Assembly (NCBI RefSeq): GCF_016908395.1
Contig: NZ_JAFBDU010000002.1
Coordinates: 124,001 to 188,000 of the forward strand
Length of the DNA: 64,000 nt
Direction: 5' to 3'
Origin: Metabacillus crassostreae
GTDB lineage: Bacteria > Bacillota > Bacilli > Bacillales > Bacillaceae
Part shown: positions 27,685 through 36,098 of the stretch, piece after piece
How the letters are laid out: each line of letters opens with the position of its first letter
Position numbering within the stretch: position 1 is the stretch's first letter
Position numbers and translations under genes: made by a program
The notes under the pieces: model-generated
Seen by the model: the letters and a program-made list of their open reading frames with translations, nothing else
The model's database searches: none
Told to the model about the DNA's origin: nothing

Positions 27685-27713
27685 CAAAAAAAGAGAAACC
27701 TACATGGCTTCTC
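27685..27713 (-). terminator. terminator of the YlbL-type protease gene
   Basis: On the minus strand GAGAAGCC pairs with GGTTTCTC and is followed by seven T, 16 bases after the stop codon. Upstream, 27518-27684 holds only weak hairpins, one with CCTAGG arms at 27607-27637. Confidence 0.8.
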
Positions 27714-27728
27714 CCACTCAAAACTCAT

Positions 27729-28763
27729 TTACTTCTTCTGATCTAGCTTCTCTAGATAATCAACGGCTTCACTCAATGTAGCTACAGGTACAACCCGAAT
27801 ATCATATCCATTTTCTTTTACCTCAGCCACGACATCCTTTTGATTTCGATCATAGTTTGTTAGATCTTTAGGTGTAAAGAAAATCTCAACATTTTCTTTG
27901 AATGCAGCTGTGATTTTATGTGTAATTCCACCAATTTGACCTACCTTTCCAGTATGATCAATGGTACCTGTTCCGGCAATTTTGTAGCCCTTTGTTAAGT
28001 CCTCTGCAGTTAATTGATTGAGGATTTCTAGTGAAAACATAAGACCGGCAGAAGGTCCACCTATATCTTCACTATTAATTTTTACATCCTTTGATACTGT
28101 AGCAGTAAATTCCTCGTCTGGTACTATTCCTATTCCAACTTTATCTGAAGATGAATCTAAGGAAATCATTTCAACAGATTCCACAAGCTCTTTTTTACCT
28201 CTTAAGATTGAAAGTTCTGCAAAATCACCAGCTTCTTTGTTTTCTTCGATATAGGAGATGAAACTTGGTACATCACTCAGTTTTTTTCCATCTATAGCTG
28301 TAATAATATCTCCTACTTCAAGAATCTCTTTTGCTGGAGAATTTGATAAGATTGAACTAACAAAAATTCCATTGTAATTGATATCAACTTCTTCTCCTGC
28401 TTCTGTAAATCCTGCAACTAGAGCATTTTGTTTTGAATCCTGCATCATGAAATCTAATAAGTTTGTATATTCTTTATCTGTTAAGTTACCTTTTACATCT
28501 TCTTCTTTCTTAATATCAGTGTGTGGTGCAATTAACCCGTATGCTAATATATAAGGATTAAATGCCTTTACAGATAAAATTGTAGTTAAATTAAAACTTC
28601 CTTGTTCATCTTTATTCGCCCCCTCTATTGTAATCTTAGGTTCTAGATCCTCTATCGTCCCAGGCTGATAAAGATAATATGGTGTTGGAATAAAAGCAAT
28701 AATGACTAGAATTAAAAGAAGTATTAACAATCTATTTATATAACGTTTATTCACTTTTTTCAT
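27729..28763 (-). CDS. ylbL: membrane-anchored PDZ/Lon-like serine protease (YlbL/SepM family)
   Basis: 344 residues: N-terminal anchor helix (about 11-26), a PDZ domain (about 125-200, VGDIITAIDGKKL) and a Lon-type protease domain with catalytic Ser238 (GGPSAGLMFSLEI) and Lys283 (GGITHKITAA). Related proteins process pheromone in streptococci (SepM) and clear the DNA-damage division inhibitor YneA in B. subtilis (YlbL/DdpA). It is outside its usual ylb neighbourhood, so it may be a second paralogue rather than the orthologue. Confidence 0.88.
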   Translation of the reverse strand: MKKVNKRYINRLLILLLILVIIAFIPTPYYLYQPGTIEDLEPKITIEGANKDEQGSFNLTTILSVKAFNPYILAYGLIAPHTDIKKEEDVKGNLTDKEYTNLLDFMMQDSKQNALVAGFTEAGEEVDINYNGIFVSSILSNSPAKEILEVGDIITAIDGKKLSDVPSFISYIEENKEAGDFAELSILRGKKELVESVEMISLDSSSDKVGIGIVPDEEFTATVSKDVKINSEDIGGPSAGLMFSLEILNQLTAEDLTKGYKIAGTGTIDHTGKVGQIGGITHKITAAFKENVEIFFTPKDLTNYDRNQKDVVAEVKENGYDIRVVPVATLSEAVDYLEKLDQKK

Positions 28764-28907
28764 ATGTACTTTCTCCTGTCAGTCTCATATTTTTTATTCC
28801 ATTATACTCCTTTAAACTAAAAAATGGTTTAATTCATAAATGATAAATATTTTTTACACAAAGGGCGAATGCCTATAACGTAATTTAACAAGTAATATAG
28901 CACTAAA

Positions 28908-28963
28908 AAAGAGGCTGTTTCATACGTGATCTATATCTATCACATAAGACACAAGCCTCATTT
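28908..28963 (-). terminator. terminator of the dynamin-like gene
   Basis: A long imperfect hairpin opening GAGGCTTGTGTC and closing AAACAGCCTC, followed by TTTTTT on the minus strand, directly after the stop codon at 28968. Confidence 0.8.
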
Positions 28964-28967
28964 AATA

Positions 28968-31724
28968 TTAAAAACTACGACTATATCCTCTTTTCGCCTG
29001 TAGCATAAATTCCTGCTGCAACAAGTTTACCTCAAATAATTTTAATGGATCATAAAAAACTTCTGGACTTTCTTTCATTCTATCTAACTCATTTTGACCA
29101 TTTTCAATATTGTCTTTTGTCTCATCAATAATATTTTCTACTTCCTGTATAGAGCTAGTAAAGAATGTCATTATGTCTTGCTCTAAACCTTTTTCAAATA
29201 ATTCAAGAGGTAAGAACAATTTATTACTAATTGTTTTTGCTACTTCCTCATATGATTCATTTTCAACATATTTTTTATATTGATTATATAGCACCGTATT
29301 ATTTTGATTCATTGCTCCAAAAATCTTTCCGACTCCTTTTAGAAGGATTTGAGCTGGTTTATTTTTAAGCATAATGTTCTCATTTTCATAGAAGATTCTT
29401 GCCATCATTCGGTCAATATCTCGACGCCAATCATATAAAATTGAAAAATCACATTTTAATAAAAGCTTTTCTTCTTGGTAAATATCATTAAAAGTTTCAC
29501 TCATTTCAACTAAATAAGTCTGACTTTCATGTAGTTCATCATGTGATGCCAATACCCAGGTTTCGAGTTGATGACTAATTGTCGGTAGTAGCTTCTCCTC
29601 TACATAATCCTTAACTTTTTTATTCATGTGATCATTAAGCTCAACATGAATTTGTTTAAAATCGCTATCTTCTTTGATAAATTCTGCGCTCTCCTTAAGC
29701 AAACTCGGTATAGCTTCTTGTAATTCAACTTTAACATTAGTAATTAATGAACTATAAGCAGTAATTAGAGATTTTACTTTTTCATGCTGCATATCTGTTA
29801 ATTTATTATTAAATCCCTTTAAACGACCTAATATATCTTCATTCCATTGTATAGAATGGGCAAACCCCTTTTCCATATCAACTCGTTTTTGCAGTAAATG
29901 TGCTAGAACTTTTCTAATCACTGTTAAGATTTTTGCCGTTCGCTTTTCTTCTACTTGCTGTATATCTACAGGAAAATGTGTATCTAGAAACCTGTTTAAC
30001 TTACTTATTTGCTGACTAAACGGATATAAGGATGAATAAGGTAAGATTTCTGCATTTGGATAGATGGAATGTACTTTAGATTTGATTTCACTGATAATTT
30101 GTTCTGTATCTGCATCACTGGCAACTAAATCAACCTTATTTAAGATAAAATTCACCTTGATGTCAGGTGCAAAATTTTTCATCTGGAATAACATATCATA
30201 TTCTCTATCTGGTAATGGAGTAGTTCCATCAATAACAAAGAGAACTCCATCAGATAGCAACACAGATTCAAAAAGTTCATCTCTTACCTGTGCACTGCTA
30301 TTAATTGGTGGTGTATCTATTAATGCACATTGTTGTTCGTGTAATGTAATACAAGGTCTTTTCACTTGATACAGAGCAGCTGGATTTTTTTCCATCTGAT
30401 AAAGTAATTCTGTATTATTATGTAACTCTTGATCTCCATGTTCAGTTATTTGAATGATGTTTAATTCTTCATGATCACGAAATACGACAAAAGATGGTGT
30501 AGATCCAGTATATAGCTTATCACCTAATAAAGAGTGAATAAATGTTGTCTTACCACTACCGTGATTACCTAAAAGAAGAAGATGCTGCTTTACACTTCTA
30601 TCGATGAATTCTTCAGTCCACCATCTGAGTTTATAATCAATATCAAGCGTATGACTTCTTGCCCAACTATTTATAGTGTTAAAGAGCTGTAGTGCTTCAC
30701 TTAAGCTTTTTCTATTATTATCTGCATCAAAGATAATTGTTTCTGCCTTAGATATTGCATCTTGAATCATTGTTGAAGGAAAAATCTCATTCCAAGCTAA
30801 TGCGATAGCTGATGGAAAAAGAGCATTTGTTTTTGTTGAGAGCTTTAACCAGCTAGCAACTAACTGTGGGATAACAGATTTGATGTTCTCTAATAAATAT
30901 GTACCTTCTGTTAGTTCAATAAATGTTTCCTCAAATAATGGAATCAGTTGATCCCAATAATAGTCCTCCTCCGTTTCTATTGATAATAGCAACTCATTTA
31001 ACACGTTAAGCCAGCTTATATAATTTTCTTTTTCTCTATAGCTCTGCCATAAGGCTTTTATCATATCCACAAAAATGCTCTTGCTTTTAGCAAACATAAT
31101 TAACAACGTATCATTAAAATATTCCGGAGAGAAATCCTTTGATTGACCTGCTTTGACATAAGCTATTAAGATAGAAAACCATTCACTACTTCCTGTACGT
31201 AGCGATTCCGAAACAGCCAGCATGACTAATTGCTGATCATCTTGATTTTCCTCATAAAACTCTCTAGCAAGCTTGGTGACTTCTGGATAATCTGGATTTA
31301 GACTTACAGCATGCTGGATAATTTCATAGGCATTTTCTATTTTCTTCCTTTCTTTATAAAGCGAAAATAACTTCAAAGCAACCTCACTGTTTAAAGTCGT
31401 ATCATCTGTCACAATTGAGTTGTACATATCTTCAGCAGCAGAAAGTAATCCTAATTTATAGTAGGCATCACCAATATTCATTTTAGCCCATTGCTCTAAC
31501 TCATTTTTTATATTTTCCCATTTAAATATTGCAGTTTCATAATCTAGATATTGAAAATAAATTTCACCTTGAGCAAAACGAATATATGACAGGTCATAGC
31601 TTTCTTCACTATTTTGTTCTTGAAAATATGCTTCCCCAAGTATCTCTACCGGAATTCTTCTATCATCATTTGATAAAAATGATTCATAAGAAGTTTTATG
31701 AATTAATTGTTTTTCATTTATCAT
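28968..31724 (-). CDS. TPR-repeat dynamin-like GTPase
   Basis: 918 residues from ATG 31724, which follows AGGAGG by 5 bases. The first 350 residues are helical with TPR-like repeats (AKMNIGDAYYKLGLLSAAED; VALKLFSLYKERKKIENAYE). A dynamin-family GTPase domain follows: P-loop GNHGSGKT (about 386-393), switch 2 DTPP (470-473) and NKVD (529-532). The last 300 residues are helical and coiled-coil-rich with no clear membrane helix. Bacterial dynamin-like proteins remodel or protect membranes. The TPR-dynamin fusion is uncommon; its function is unknown. Single gene with terminator. Confidence 0.8.
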   Translation of the reverse strand: MINEKQLIHKTSYESFLSNDDRRIPVEILGEAYFQEQNSEESYDLSYIRFAQGEIYFQYLDYETAIFKWENIKNELEQWAKMNIGDAYYKLGLLSAAEDMYNSIVTDDTTLNSEVALKLFSLYKERKKIENAYEIIQHAVSLNPDYPEVTKLAREFYEENQDDQQLVMLAVSESLRTGSSEWFSILIAYVKAGQSKDFSPEYFNDTLLIMFAKSKSIFVDMIKALWQSYREKENYISWLNVLNELLLSIETEEDYYWDQLIPLFEETFIELTEGTYLLENIKSVIPQLVASWLKLSTKTNALFPSAIALAWNEIFPSTMIQDAISKAETIIFDADNNRKSLSEALQLFNTINSWARSHTLDIDYKLRWWTEEFIDRSVKQHLLLLGNHGSGKTTFIHSLLGDKLYTGSTPSFVVFRDHEELNIIQITEHGDQELHNNTELLYQMEKNPAALYQVKRPCITLHEQQCALIDTPPINSSAQVRDELFESVLLSDGVLFVIDGTTPLPDREYDMLFQMKNFAPDIKVNFILNKVDLVASDADTEQIISEIKSKVHSIYPNAEILPYSSLYPFSQQISKLNRFLDTHFPVDIQQVEEKRTAKILTVIRKVLAHLLQKRVDMEKGFAHSIQWNEDILGRLKGFNNKLTDMQHEKVKSLITAYSSLITNVKVELQEAIPSLLKESAEFIKEDSDFKQIHVELNDHMNKKVKDYVEEKLLPTISHQLETWVLASHDELHESQTYLVEMSETFNDIYQEEKLLLKCDFSILYDWRRDIDRMMARIFYENENIMLKNKPAQILLKGVGKIFGAMNQNNTVLYNQYKKYVENESYEEVAKTISNKLFLPLELFEKGLEQDIMTFFTSSIQEVENIIDETKDNIENGQNELDRMKESPEVFYDPLKLFEVNLLQQEFMLQAKRGYSRSF

Positions 31725-31965
31725 GTTAACCTCCTGCAAACACATTATTTTAATGTAGAATTTTTTGTTTGCATATTTATTCTTTATGATTTTACTCTAT
31801 TGAATTCCAAAAAGAATTAATAATTGAATAATCTTTCTATGGTTTATTTTAACAAATAGTAATCTTCAAAGGATGGTTTCACTATAATTTCTTTTGTAAA
31901 ATGCTAATTTTTAATATTTTGCTTAGTTTAAGTATTATGTAGCTTCTAGGTGCATGTGAAAATAA
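31725..31965. other. AT-rich upstream region of dynamin-like gene
   Basis: Contains the promoter side of the GTPase gene. No gene or RNA element recognised. Confidence 0.5.
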
Positions 31966-32024
31966 AAAAAATAAAACCAATACCTTCATAAATAATACGC
32001 TAGAAGGATTAGTTTTATTAGGGG
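31966..32024 (-). terminator. terminator of the 155-residue membrane protein gene
   Basis: AATAAAACCAATACCTTC pairs, with one bulge and one mismatch, with GAAGGATTAGTTTTATT; the minus strand continues into TTTTTTTATTTT. It starts about 45 bases after the stop codon. Confidence 0.75.
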
Positions 32025-32067
32025 TTTATTTTTGTCCAATGTTTAAATTTCCTCAATCCTAAAAAAA

Positions 32068-32532
32068 TTAGGCGCTTTTCTTAAACTTAATCAGCTTCAT
32101 AATAGTAAATCCAATTATTAGTCCTGGTATAAGTGCAAGAATTGGTACCCAGATGGGACCTAATAGAAAGTCATTTACCTTAACTATAGGTGAATACATT
32201 AAACCGACAGTGACTGTATAAGCACTGCAAACAAATGGCAGATAAGAAAAAGGAGCCACATCACCATTTGCATCTTTAAACGCATCCCACATCGCAAACA
32301 TATATACACATGGATAAAACATTAACCATTGAAAATTGACCACTTGAAATGCCTGATCAATCTGACCTAAAAAGCTTGCCATTATTGCTTTATTAAAATT
32401 ACTGTTAATATTAATTAAAAATTCCAGAAAAATGAAAACTGTACCCTTTAAAATTTTCCCATTTAAAAACTGTGCAAATCCCGGTAATGCAATGCTCCAT
32501 AAAATCGCTTCTGTCTTGGATGTTTTTGTCAT
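32068..32532 (-). CDS. multi-pass membrane protein of unknown function
   Basis: About 154 residues from the Met at 32532, which AGGAAG precedes by about 9 bases; the Met at 32550 lacks a site. It has about four hydrophobic segments; the first is preceded by a short basic N-terminus. The segment ALPGFAQFLNGKILKGTVF recalls small TM2-like proteins in which a short turn joins two helices. MWDAFKDANGD lies between helices. No function inferred. Confidence 0.6.
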   Translation of the reverse strand: MTKTSKTEAILWSIALPGFAQFLNGKILKGTVFIFLEFLININSNFNKAIMASFLGQIDQAFQVVNFQWLMFYPCVYMFAMWDAFKDANGDVAPFSYLPFVCSAYTVTVGLMYSPIVKVNDFLLGPIWVPILALIPGLIIGFTIMKLIKFKKSA

Positions 32533-32733
32533 AAAAATGCTTCCTATCATCTTTTTTAGAAGGGCTTTAAATGTAAATGGTGTGGACTATCTTCATATAT
32601 CTTTGCCTTTTTAACATTTACAATGACTTCCAAATTTATACTAGCTTATGTGAAATACCAAAATTCACCTTTGTCAATTTTGAATGCTATGAAACCTTTT
32701 TTGTTTACCTTCGTAGTGATAGTAAGGAGTGTG

Positions 32734-32955
32734 ATGTTTATGCAAAATAAAAAGGTGCGAATCGCGTGGATCATTCCCAATGTATTTTGTTACTTAATGT
32801 CAATAGTAGTGCTACTTTTTATTATCTCTAATACAGAAGGATTAATAGAGATAAATCGCTTATCTATATGGGTGTTAATGATGCTTATTCTTTTCTTTGT
32901 TTCTGTTTTGGGGAGTTTTCGGATGATGAGCTGGATTAAACAAGGAAAAATTTAA
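32734..32955 (+). CDS. small two-helix membrane protein
   Basis: 73 residues from ATG 32734 (or 71 from 32740); AAGGAG lies 4 or 10 bases upstream. The frame is open further upstream without a site. Two membrane helices (about 11-31 and 42-64), basic ends. Followed 54 bases later by another small membrane protein gene. Unknown function. Confidence 0.55.
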   Translation: MFMQNKKVRIAWIIPNVFCYLMSIVVLLFIISNTEGLIEINRLSIWVLMMLILFFVSVLGSFRMMSWIKQGKI

Positions 32956-33009
32956 TGTAGTCAATGTATAACAGGAAAAATAAAATTAAAGTTAGTTAGG
33001 AGATTGAGT

Positions 33010-33198
33010 ATGCAGATTCTTGTTGTATTTCTAGTAATTATTTTGTCTGTCATTATTGATATTTATTGGCTAGATACAGAAGGGAAAAGATGGGGCTGGA
33101 TAAGATCATGGTCAGCTCAGGGGAAAATAATATTTTGCATAGGCTTTGTGATTGTATCTGGTTTCATTTATTTAGGATTAAGTGGTAAATATCTATAA
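33010..33198 (+). CDS. small two-helix membrane protein
   Basis: 62 residues from ATG 33010, which follows TTAGGAG by 7 bases; the TTG at 33004 is too close to that site. Two helices flank a polar loop (DTEGKRWGWIRSWSAQGK). Probably co-transcribed with the preceding small gene. Unknown function. Confidence 0.55.
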   Translation: MQILVVFLVIILSVIIDIYWLDTEGKRWGWIRSWSAQGKIIFCIGFVIVSGFIYLGLSGKYL

Positions 33199-33256
33199 GT
33201 TTTAGTTGCTATGAAGACTGATGAGCTTGTATTTAATTATACTCTCTTCACACAAA

Positions 33257-33289
33257 CTTGCGAGTCAAAGAGTTCCTTTGACTCGCAAG
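33257..33289 (+). repeat. perfect 14-bp hairpin in a gene-free island
   Basis: CTTGCGAGTCAAAG and CTTTGACTCGCAAG flank the loop AGTTC. It is not followed by a T-run. It begins a relatively GC-rich stretch (to about 33390) unlike the surrounding AT-rich DNA. No gene is supported here; it may be a structured RNA or the end of a repeat element. Confidence 0.6.
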
Positions 33290-33452
33290 ACTATTGCCAA
33301 AAAGTCCGCTTTCTTCGCTAACCACCTTGCTGCGTCGCTCATAACCAAACAGGGAAACTCCGCTCCTTTCAGGGCTTTTCACCTCAAAAGTTATGCGTTT
33401 TTAATCAGTTTGATAAGCTTGAAAATATTAATTTAAATGGAATATAGAACAA

Positions 33453-33857
33453 TTAATATGTTAAAGATGCAGCAATAATTAAACCAATCGATACTGATAA
33501 AAACAATAAAAATAATCCAACTGCTTGATTGTCTTCATCAATAGCTTTAGTTATATCGAACTTTGGTGTTAGTAGCTCAGCAAGATAAAATATGATAATT
33601 TGCATGAAAATCGCGATGCTTCCCCAAATAATCATATCTAAAATATTTACCGAGTTTGCTATTGAAGAATATAACACAATTGCCAATCCTAAAATCCGCC
33701 CCCCGAATGCGTACACTGCTGCTTTATTACCATTTTTAATAAGTTCAAATTCTTTATTTTTAGTTGTAACCTCAAAAAGAATGATTCCAATTAACAATAA
33801 TAAAGTTGCTAATCCTATATAAGATAAGGTAGATAAAAATAATTCCGTAAATGTCAT
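33453..33857 (-). CDS. DUF350 membrane protein (YjfL-like)
   Basis: 134 residues, four predicted membrane helices (about 10-28, 48-66, 73-94, 112-132). Two-fold internal similarity (GLATLLLLIGIILFEVTT and VGLFLLFLSVSIGLIIAAS) is the DUF350 pattern. It overlaps the preceding ATP-grasp gene by 4 bases and is the last gene of a three-gene operon. Enterobacterial yjfL, yjfM and yjfC have the same three families side by side. Function unknown. Confidence 0.8.
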   Translation of the reverse strand: MTFTELFLSTLSYIGLATLLLLIGIILFEVTTKNKEFELIKNGNKAAVYAFGGRILGLAIVLYSSIANSVNILDMIIWGSIAIFMQIIIFYLAELLTPKFDITKAIDEDNQAVGLFLLFLSVSIGLIIAASLTY

Positions 33858-35128
33858 ACTCTTGAGTCCCTTCTTTCCTTTTTTATACCTACTGGTAAAA
33901 AGTACGCATTATTGTCTGTGATTTGACTTCCTGCACGTAAGCCAATTCCACAAGCTTTCCCATTAATTAAAAAGCTTCCTATTAATATTTTTGCTTCCTT
34001 TACTCCAGTCACCGTTCTAATTTCTAGTGAAGGTAATTCAACATATTTCTGATAAACAGGTAGTGATTGCTCATATGTATGATGCTGATCTTCTACAAGT
34101 TTTTTTGTTCCTTGAAAGATGGATACAGTGTCTCCTTCTCTTCCATAGCTTGGTTTTTTCACATACTTCCAACCTTTTGTCAAAAATAAATCTTCTTCTA
34201 AATAGGTTGGAAGAAAATAATCATGTATCCATTGTTTTTCTTCCGTAGAGAAATACGGTGAATCTATCTCTTTCATCCCCCAGATGACTGATTGAACAGC
34301 TTTAGATTGTAAAAGGAATGCAGAAATTGGATTTAACATAATTAACTTATTCGTAAAAACAAGTTCAATCAGCTGAACACCAATGTGATCTCCTGTTTCA
34401 GCGGAAACATCTTCTAGTAAATGCTCTAAAGGATATGTTTGTCGATAAAGAACATCAATTCTATTTCCTTCATCATCATACAACCCTTCACTTTTCTTTA
34501 TTGTCAACTTGTGTAGAGGTACATATTTTGCTGAAACATTTGATGTGTCCATTAAAAATTGAGTTGTAAGTTTATCTTCTTCATTCTGGTCATGTGAAGT
34601 AAACACGATATTCGGGTGATTAGAGAATTGTGTTCGATGAAGAGCTTCACCTAAAGCTTTTCTCATTTCCATACCTAATATAGCTGCTAAGCCCTCATTT
34701 GGATCAACTACATCAAACTCCTGACAAAGATAGTTATTCACATGAAAAACTTCCTTTTCAAAAGTAGGGGTATCACTATTTAGTTCTAATACCTTTAATC
34801 CTTCTTTTGTTTTAACAAGATCAACACGAGCTATTATTGTTTCAACAGGTAATGCTTTATGCCGTATAAAAGGAAGGACACTTTGTGGAATATCTAGCTG
34901 TAAAAGTGTTTCATCTGGTGAATTACGTAATAAATTCGCCGTTTTAAAGAATACTTTTCCAACTCGTTCAGTTACTAATTGTATATCTTTGATATCTTGT
35001 TCTGATAAAAATGCCATATCATATAACCCATATTCACTATCATTCAAATCATGCCAGAAAGAGTTGATTTCATTATAGGTTTTGGCACGTTTTTTTGTGT
35101 GTTCATGTTCATTAAATTCTTGTTCCAT
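33854..35128 (-). CDS. glutathionylspermidine synthase-like ATP-grasp amidoligase (YjfC/YgiC type)
   Basis: 424 residues. Family blocks: LELNSDTPTF (114-123), IDVLYRQTYPLEHL, and KKPSYGREGD (324-333), the ATP-grasp loop seen in glutathionylspermidine synthases (recalled KPLLGREG). The amidase domain of bifunctional GSP synthase is absent. Such enzymes join a carboxylate to an amine with ATP. The gene starts within the stop codon of the lipoprotein gene (TAATG) and overlaps DUF350 downstream, so the three proteins very probably act together. Substrates are unknown; the lipoprotein C-terminus is a plausible one. Confidence 0.83.
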   Translation of the reverse strand: MEQEFNEHEHTKKRAKTYNEINSFWHDLNDSEYGLYDMAFLSEQDIKDIQLVTERVGKVFFKTANLLRNSPDETLLQLDIPQSVLPFIRHKALPVETIIARVDLVKTKEGLKVLELNSDTPTFEKEVFHVNNYLCQEFDVVDPNEGLAAILGMEMRKALGEALHRTQFSNHPNIVFTSHDQNEEDKLTTQFLMDTSNVSAKYVPLHKLTIKKSEGLYDDEGNRIDVLYRQTYPLEHLLEDVSAETGDHIGVQLIELVFTNKLIMLNPISAFLLQSKAVQSVIWGMKEIDSPYFSTEEKQWIHDYFLPTYLEEDLFLTKGWKYVKKPSYGREGDTVSIFQGTKKLVEDQHHTYEQSLPVYQKYVELPSLEIRTVTGVKEAKILIGSFLINGKACGIGLRAGSQITDNNAYFLPVGIKKERRDSRV

Positions 35129-35475
35129 TATCCACCGAAACCTCCGCTAGAGCCTGATCCAAATCCAGAGCTGGACTTTGATACTGATCCTCCACCTTTA
35201 AATGAACTACTCGACTTATAGCTTTTATAAGCAGAGCTAGATCTTAAGCTGTTTTTCGATGCAAACCAGCTACCAGCATAAAAATAATGACCTCGATGTG
35301 AGGAAGCATCATCATCACACTCCCAAACTCCTTCATCAGCTTCCCATTCCCAATCACCACAATCTGTTCCTTCTGGAACTGGTGGAAGCTCTTCATCATT
35401 TCCACAGCCTGCAGCAGCAATCATTGTCGCAGAAATTACTCCAGTTAATAGCTGTTTTGTTTTCTTCTGTTTCAT
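35128..35475 (-). CDS. small Ser/Gly-tailed lipoprotein (YgiB/YjfM-like)
   Basis: 115 residues. A signal peptide ends in a lipobox with Cys24 (MIAAAGC). Two further cysteines (39, 53) lie in an acidic, Trp-rich segment, then a tail of about 35 residues rich in Ser, Lys and Gly ends SSGGFGG. YgiB/YjfM (DUF1190) lipoproteins next to YgiC/YjfC have comparable Ser/Gly-rich GGFG regions. GAAGGGAGG lies upstream of the ATG. First gene of the operon. Membership of DUF1190 is inferred from context and composition rather than clear alignment. Confidence 0.7.
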   Translation of the reverse strand: MKQKKTKQLLTGVISATMIAAAGCGNDEELPPVPEGTDCGDWEWEADEGVWECDDDASSHRGHYFYAGSWFASKNSLRSSSAYKSYKSSSSFKGGGSVSKSSSGFGSGSSGGFGG

Positions 35476-35502
35476 TCAACAACCCTCCCTTCATCTTTCT
35501 TT

Positions 35503-35532
35503 ATTATATATTCATGCTTGAGAATAGGTCAT
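35503..35532 (-). promoter_or_regulatory. possible sigma-A promoter of the lipoprotein/ATP-grasp operon
   Basis: ATGACC (35527-35532), 18 bases, then TATAAT (35503-35508) on the minus strand, 28 bases before the lipoprotein start codon. Confidence 0.45.
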
Positions 35533-35639
35533 TATAAACATTATCTACCACTAAATACATCATCCAGCTTAGAAAAATTATGCTTCATTAACCCATCTTA
35601 TATAGTATAGTAAAAATAACCAACTCTTTGGAGGTAAAT

Positions 35640-36080
35640 ATGAAAAAAAGTTATAAATTGGAATATCGAACGAATGATGAGCGCAATAATTATCCTGCCT
35701 TATACCATTATGATTTTGCAGATCCATTTGAAATTTATTGCCGTAGATACTGTGATTTTTTTATTAAAGAAAAACAAGTTTATAAACAAACCTCATCAAG
35801 TCTTGAAGAAGAGTACTATGTCATATACGTAGAAAAAGAGACAGAAGAATATATTTTTGAAGATGCTGAAAACTACTCGCATGTTACCCTTGAGGTTCGT
35901 GATTACAAAGAATACAATGTTTCACCTTTAATTTTCACATATGATTTATATTCACACGAAGAAGTTCTATCACTAATAGGTAATGATTATTTATGGATCG
36001 AAAACGAAGAATACGAAAAAATCTCCGCCGAAATTGACGAAGATCGCTCAACTTATGTTCTTTATATGACGAAAACGTAA
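35640..36080 (+). CDS. hypothetical acidic cytosolic protein
   Basis: 146 residues from ATG 35640, 4-5 bases after TTGGAGG; the TTG at 35628 is part of that site's context and is not used. Rich in Glu, Asp and Tyr, with no signal peptide or membrane helix; two Cys in YCRRYCDFF. I do not recognise it. It is divergent from the lipoprotein operon and convergent with pxpA, only 18 bases from it. Confidence 0.6.
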   Translation: MKKSYKLEYRTNDERNNYPALYHYDFADPFEIYCRRYCDFFIKEKQVYKQTSSSLEEEYYVIYVEKETEEYIFEDAENYSHVTLEVRDYKEYNVSPLIFTYDLYSHEEVLSLIGNDYLWIENEEYEKISAEIDEDRSTYVLYMTKT

Positions 36081-36083
36081 ATG

Positions 36084-36096
36084 GGGGTCTGACCCC
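36084..36096. repeat. GGGGTCTGACCCC palindrome
   Basis: A 13-base near-palindrome that nearly fills the 18-base gap between two convergent genes and is followed by TTTT on the plus strand. It shares its GGGGTC/GACCCC arms with the element at 13431-13460. Confidence 0.6.
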
Positions 36097-36098
36097 TT

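Noticed and set aside
33221..33436. 71-codon plus-strand frame over the hairpin island
   Set aside because: Built on the perfect inverted repeat; no ribosome binding site.
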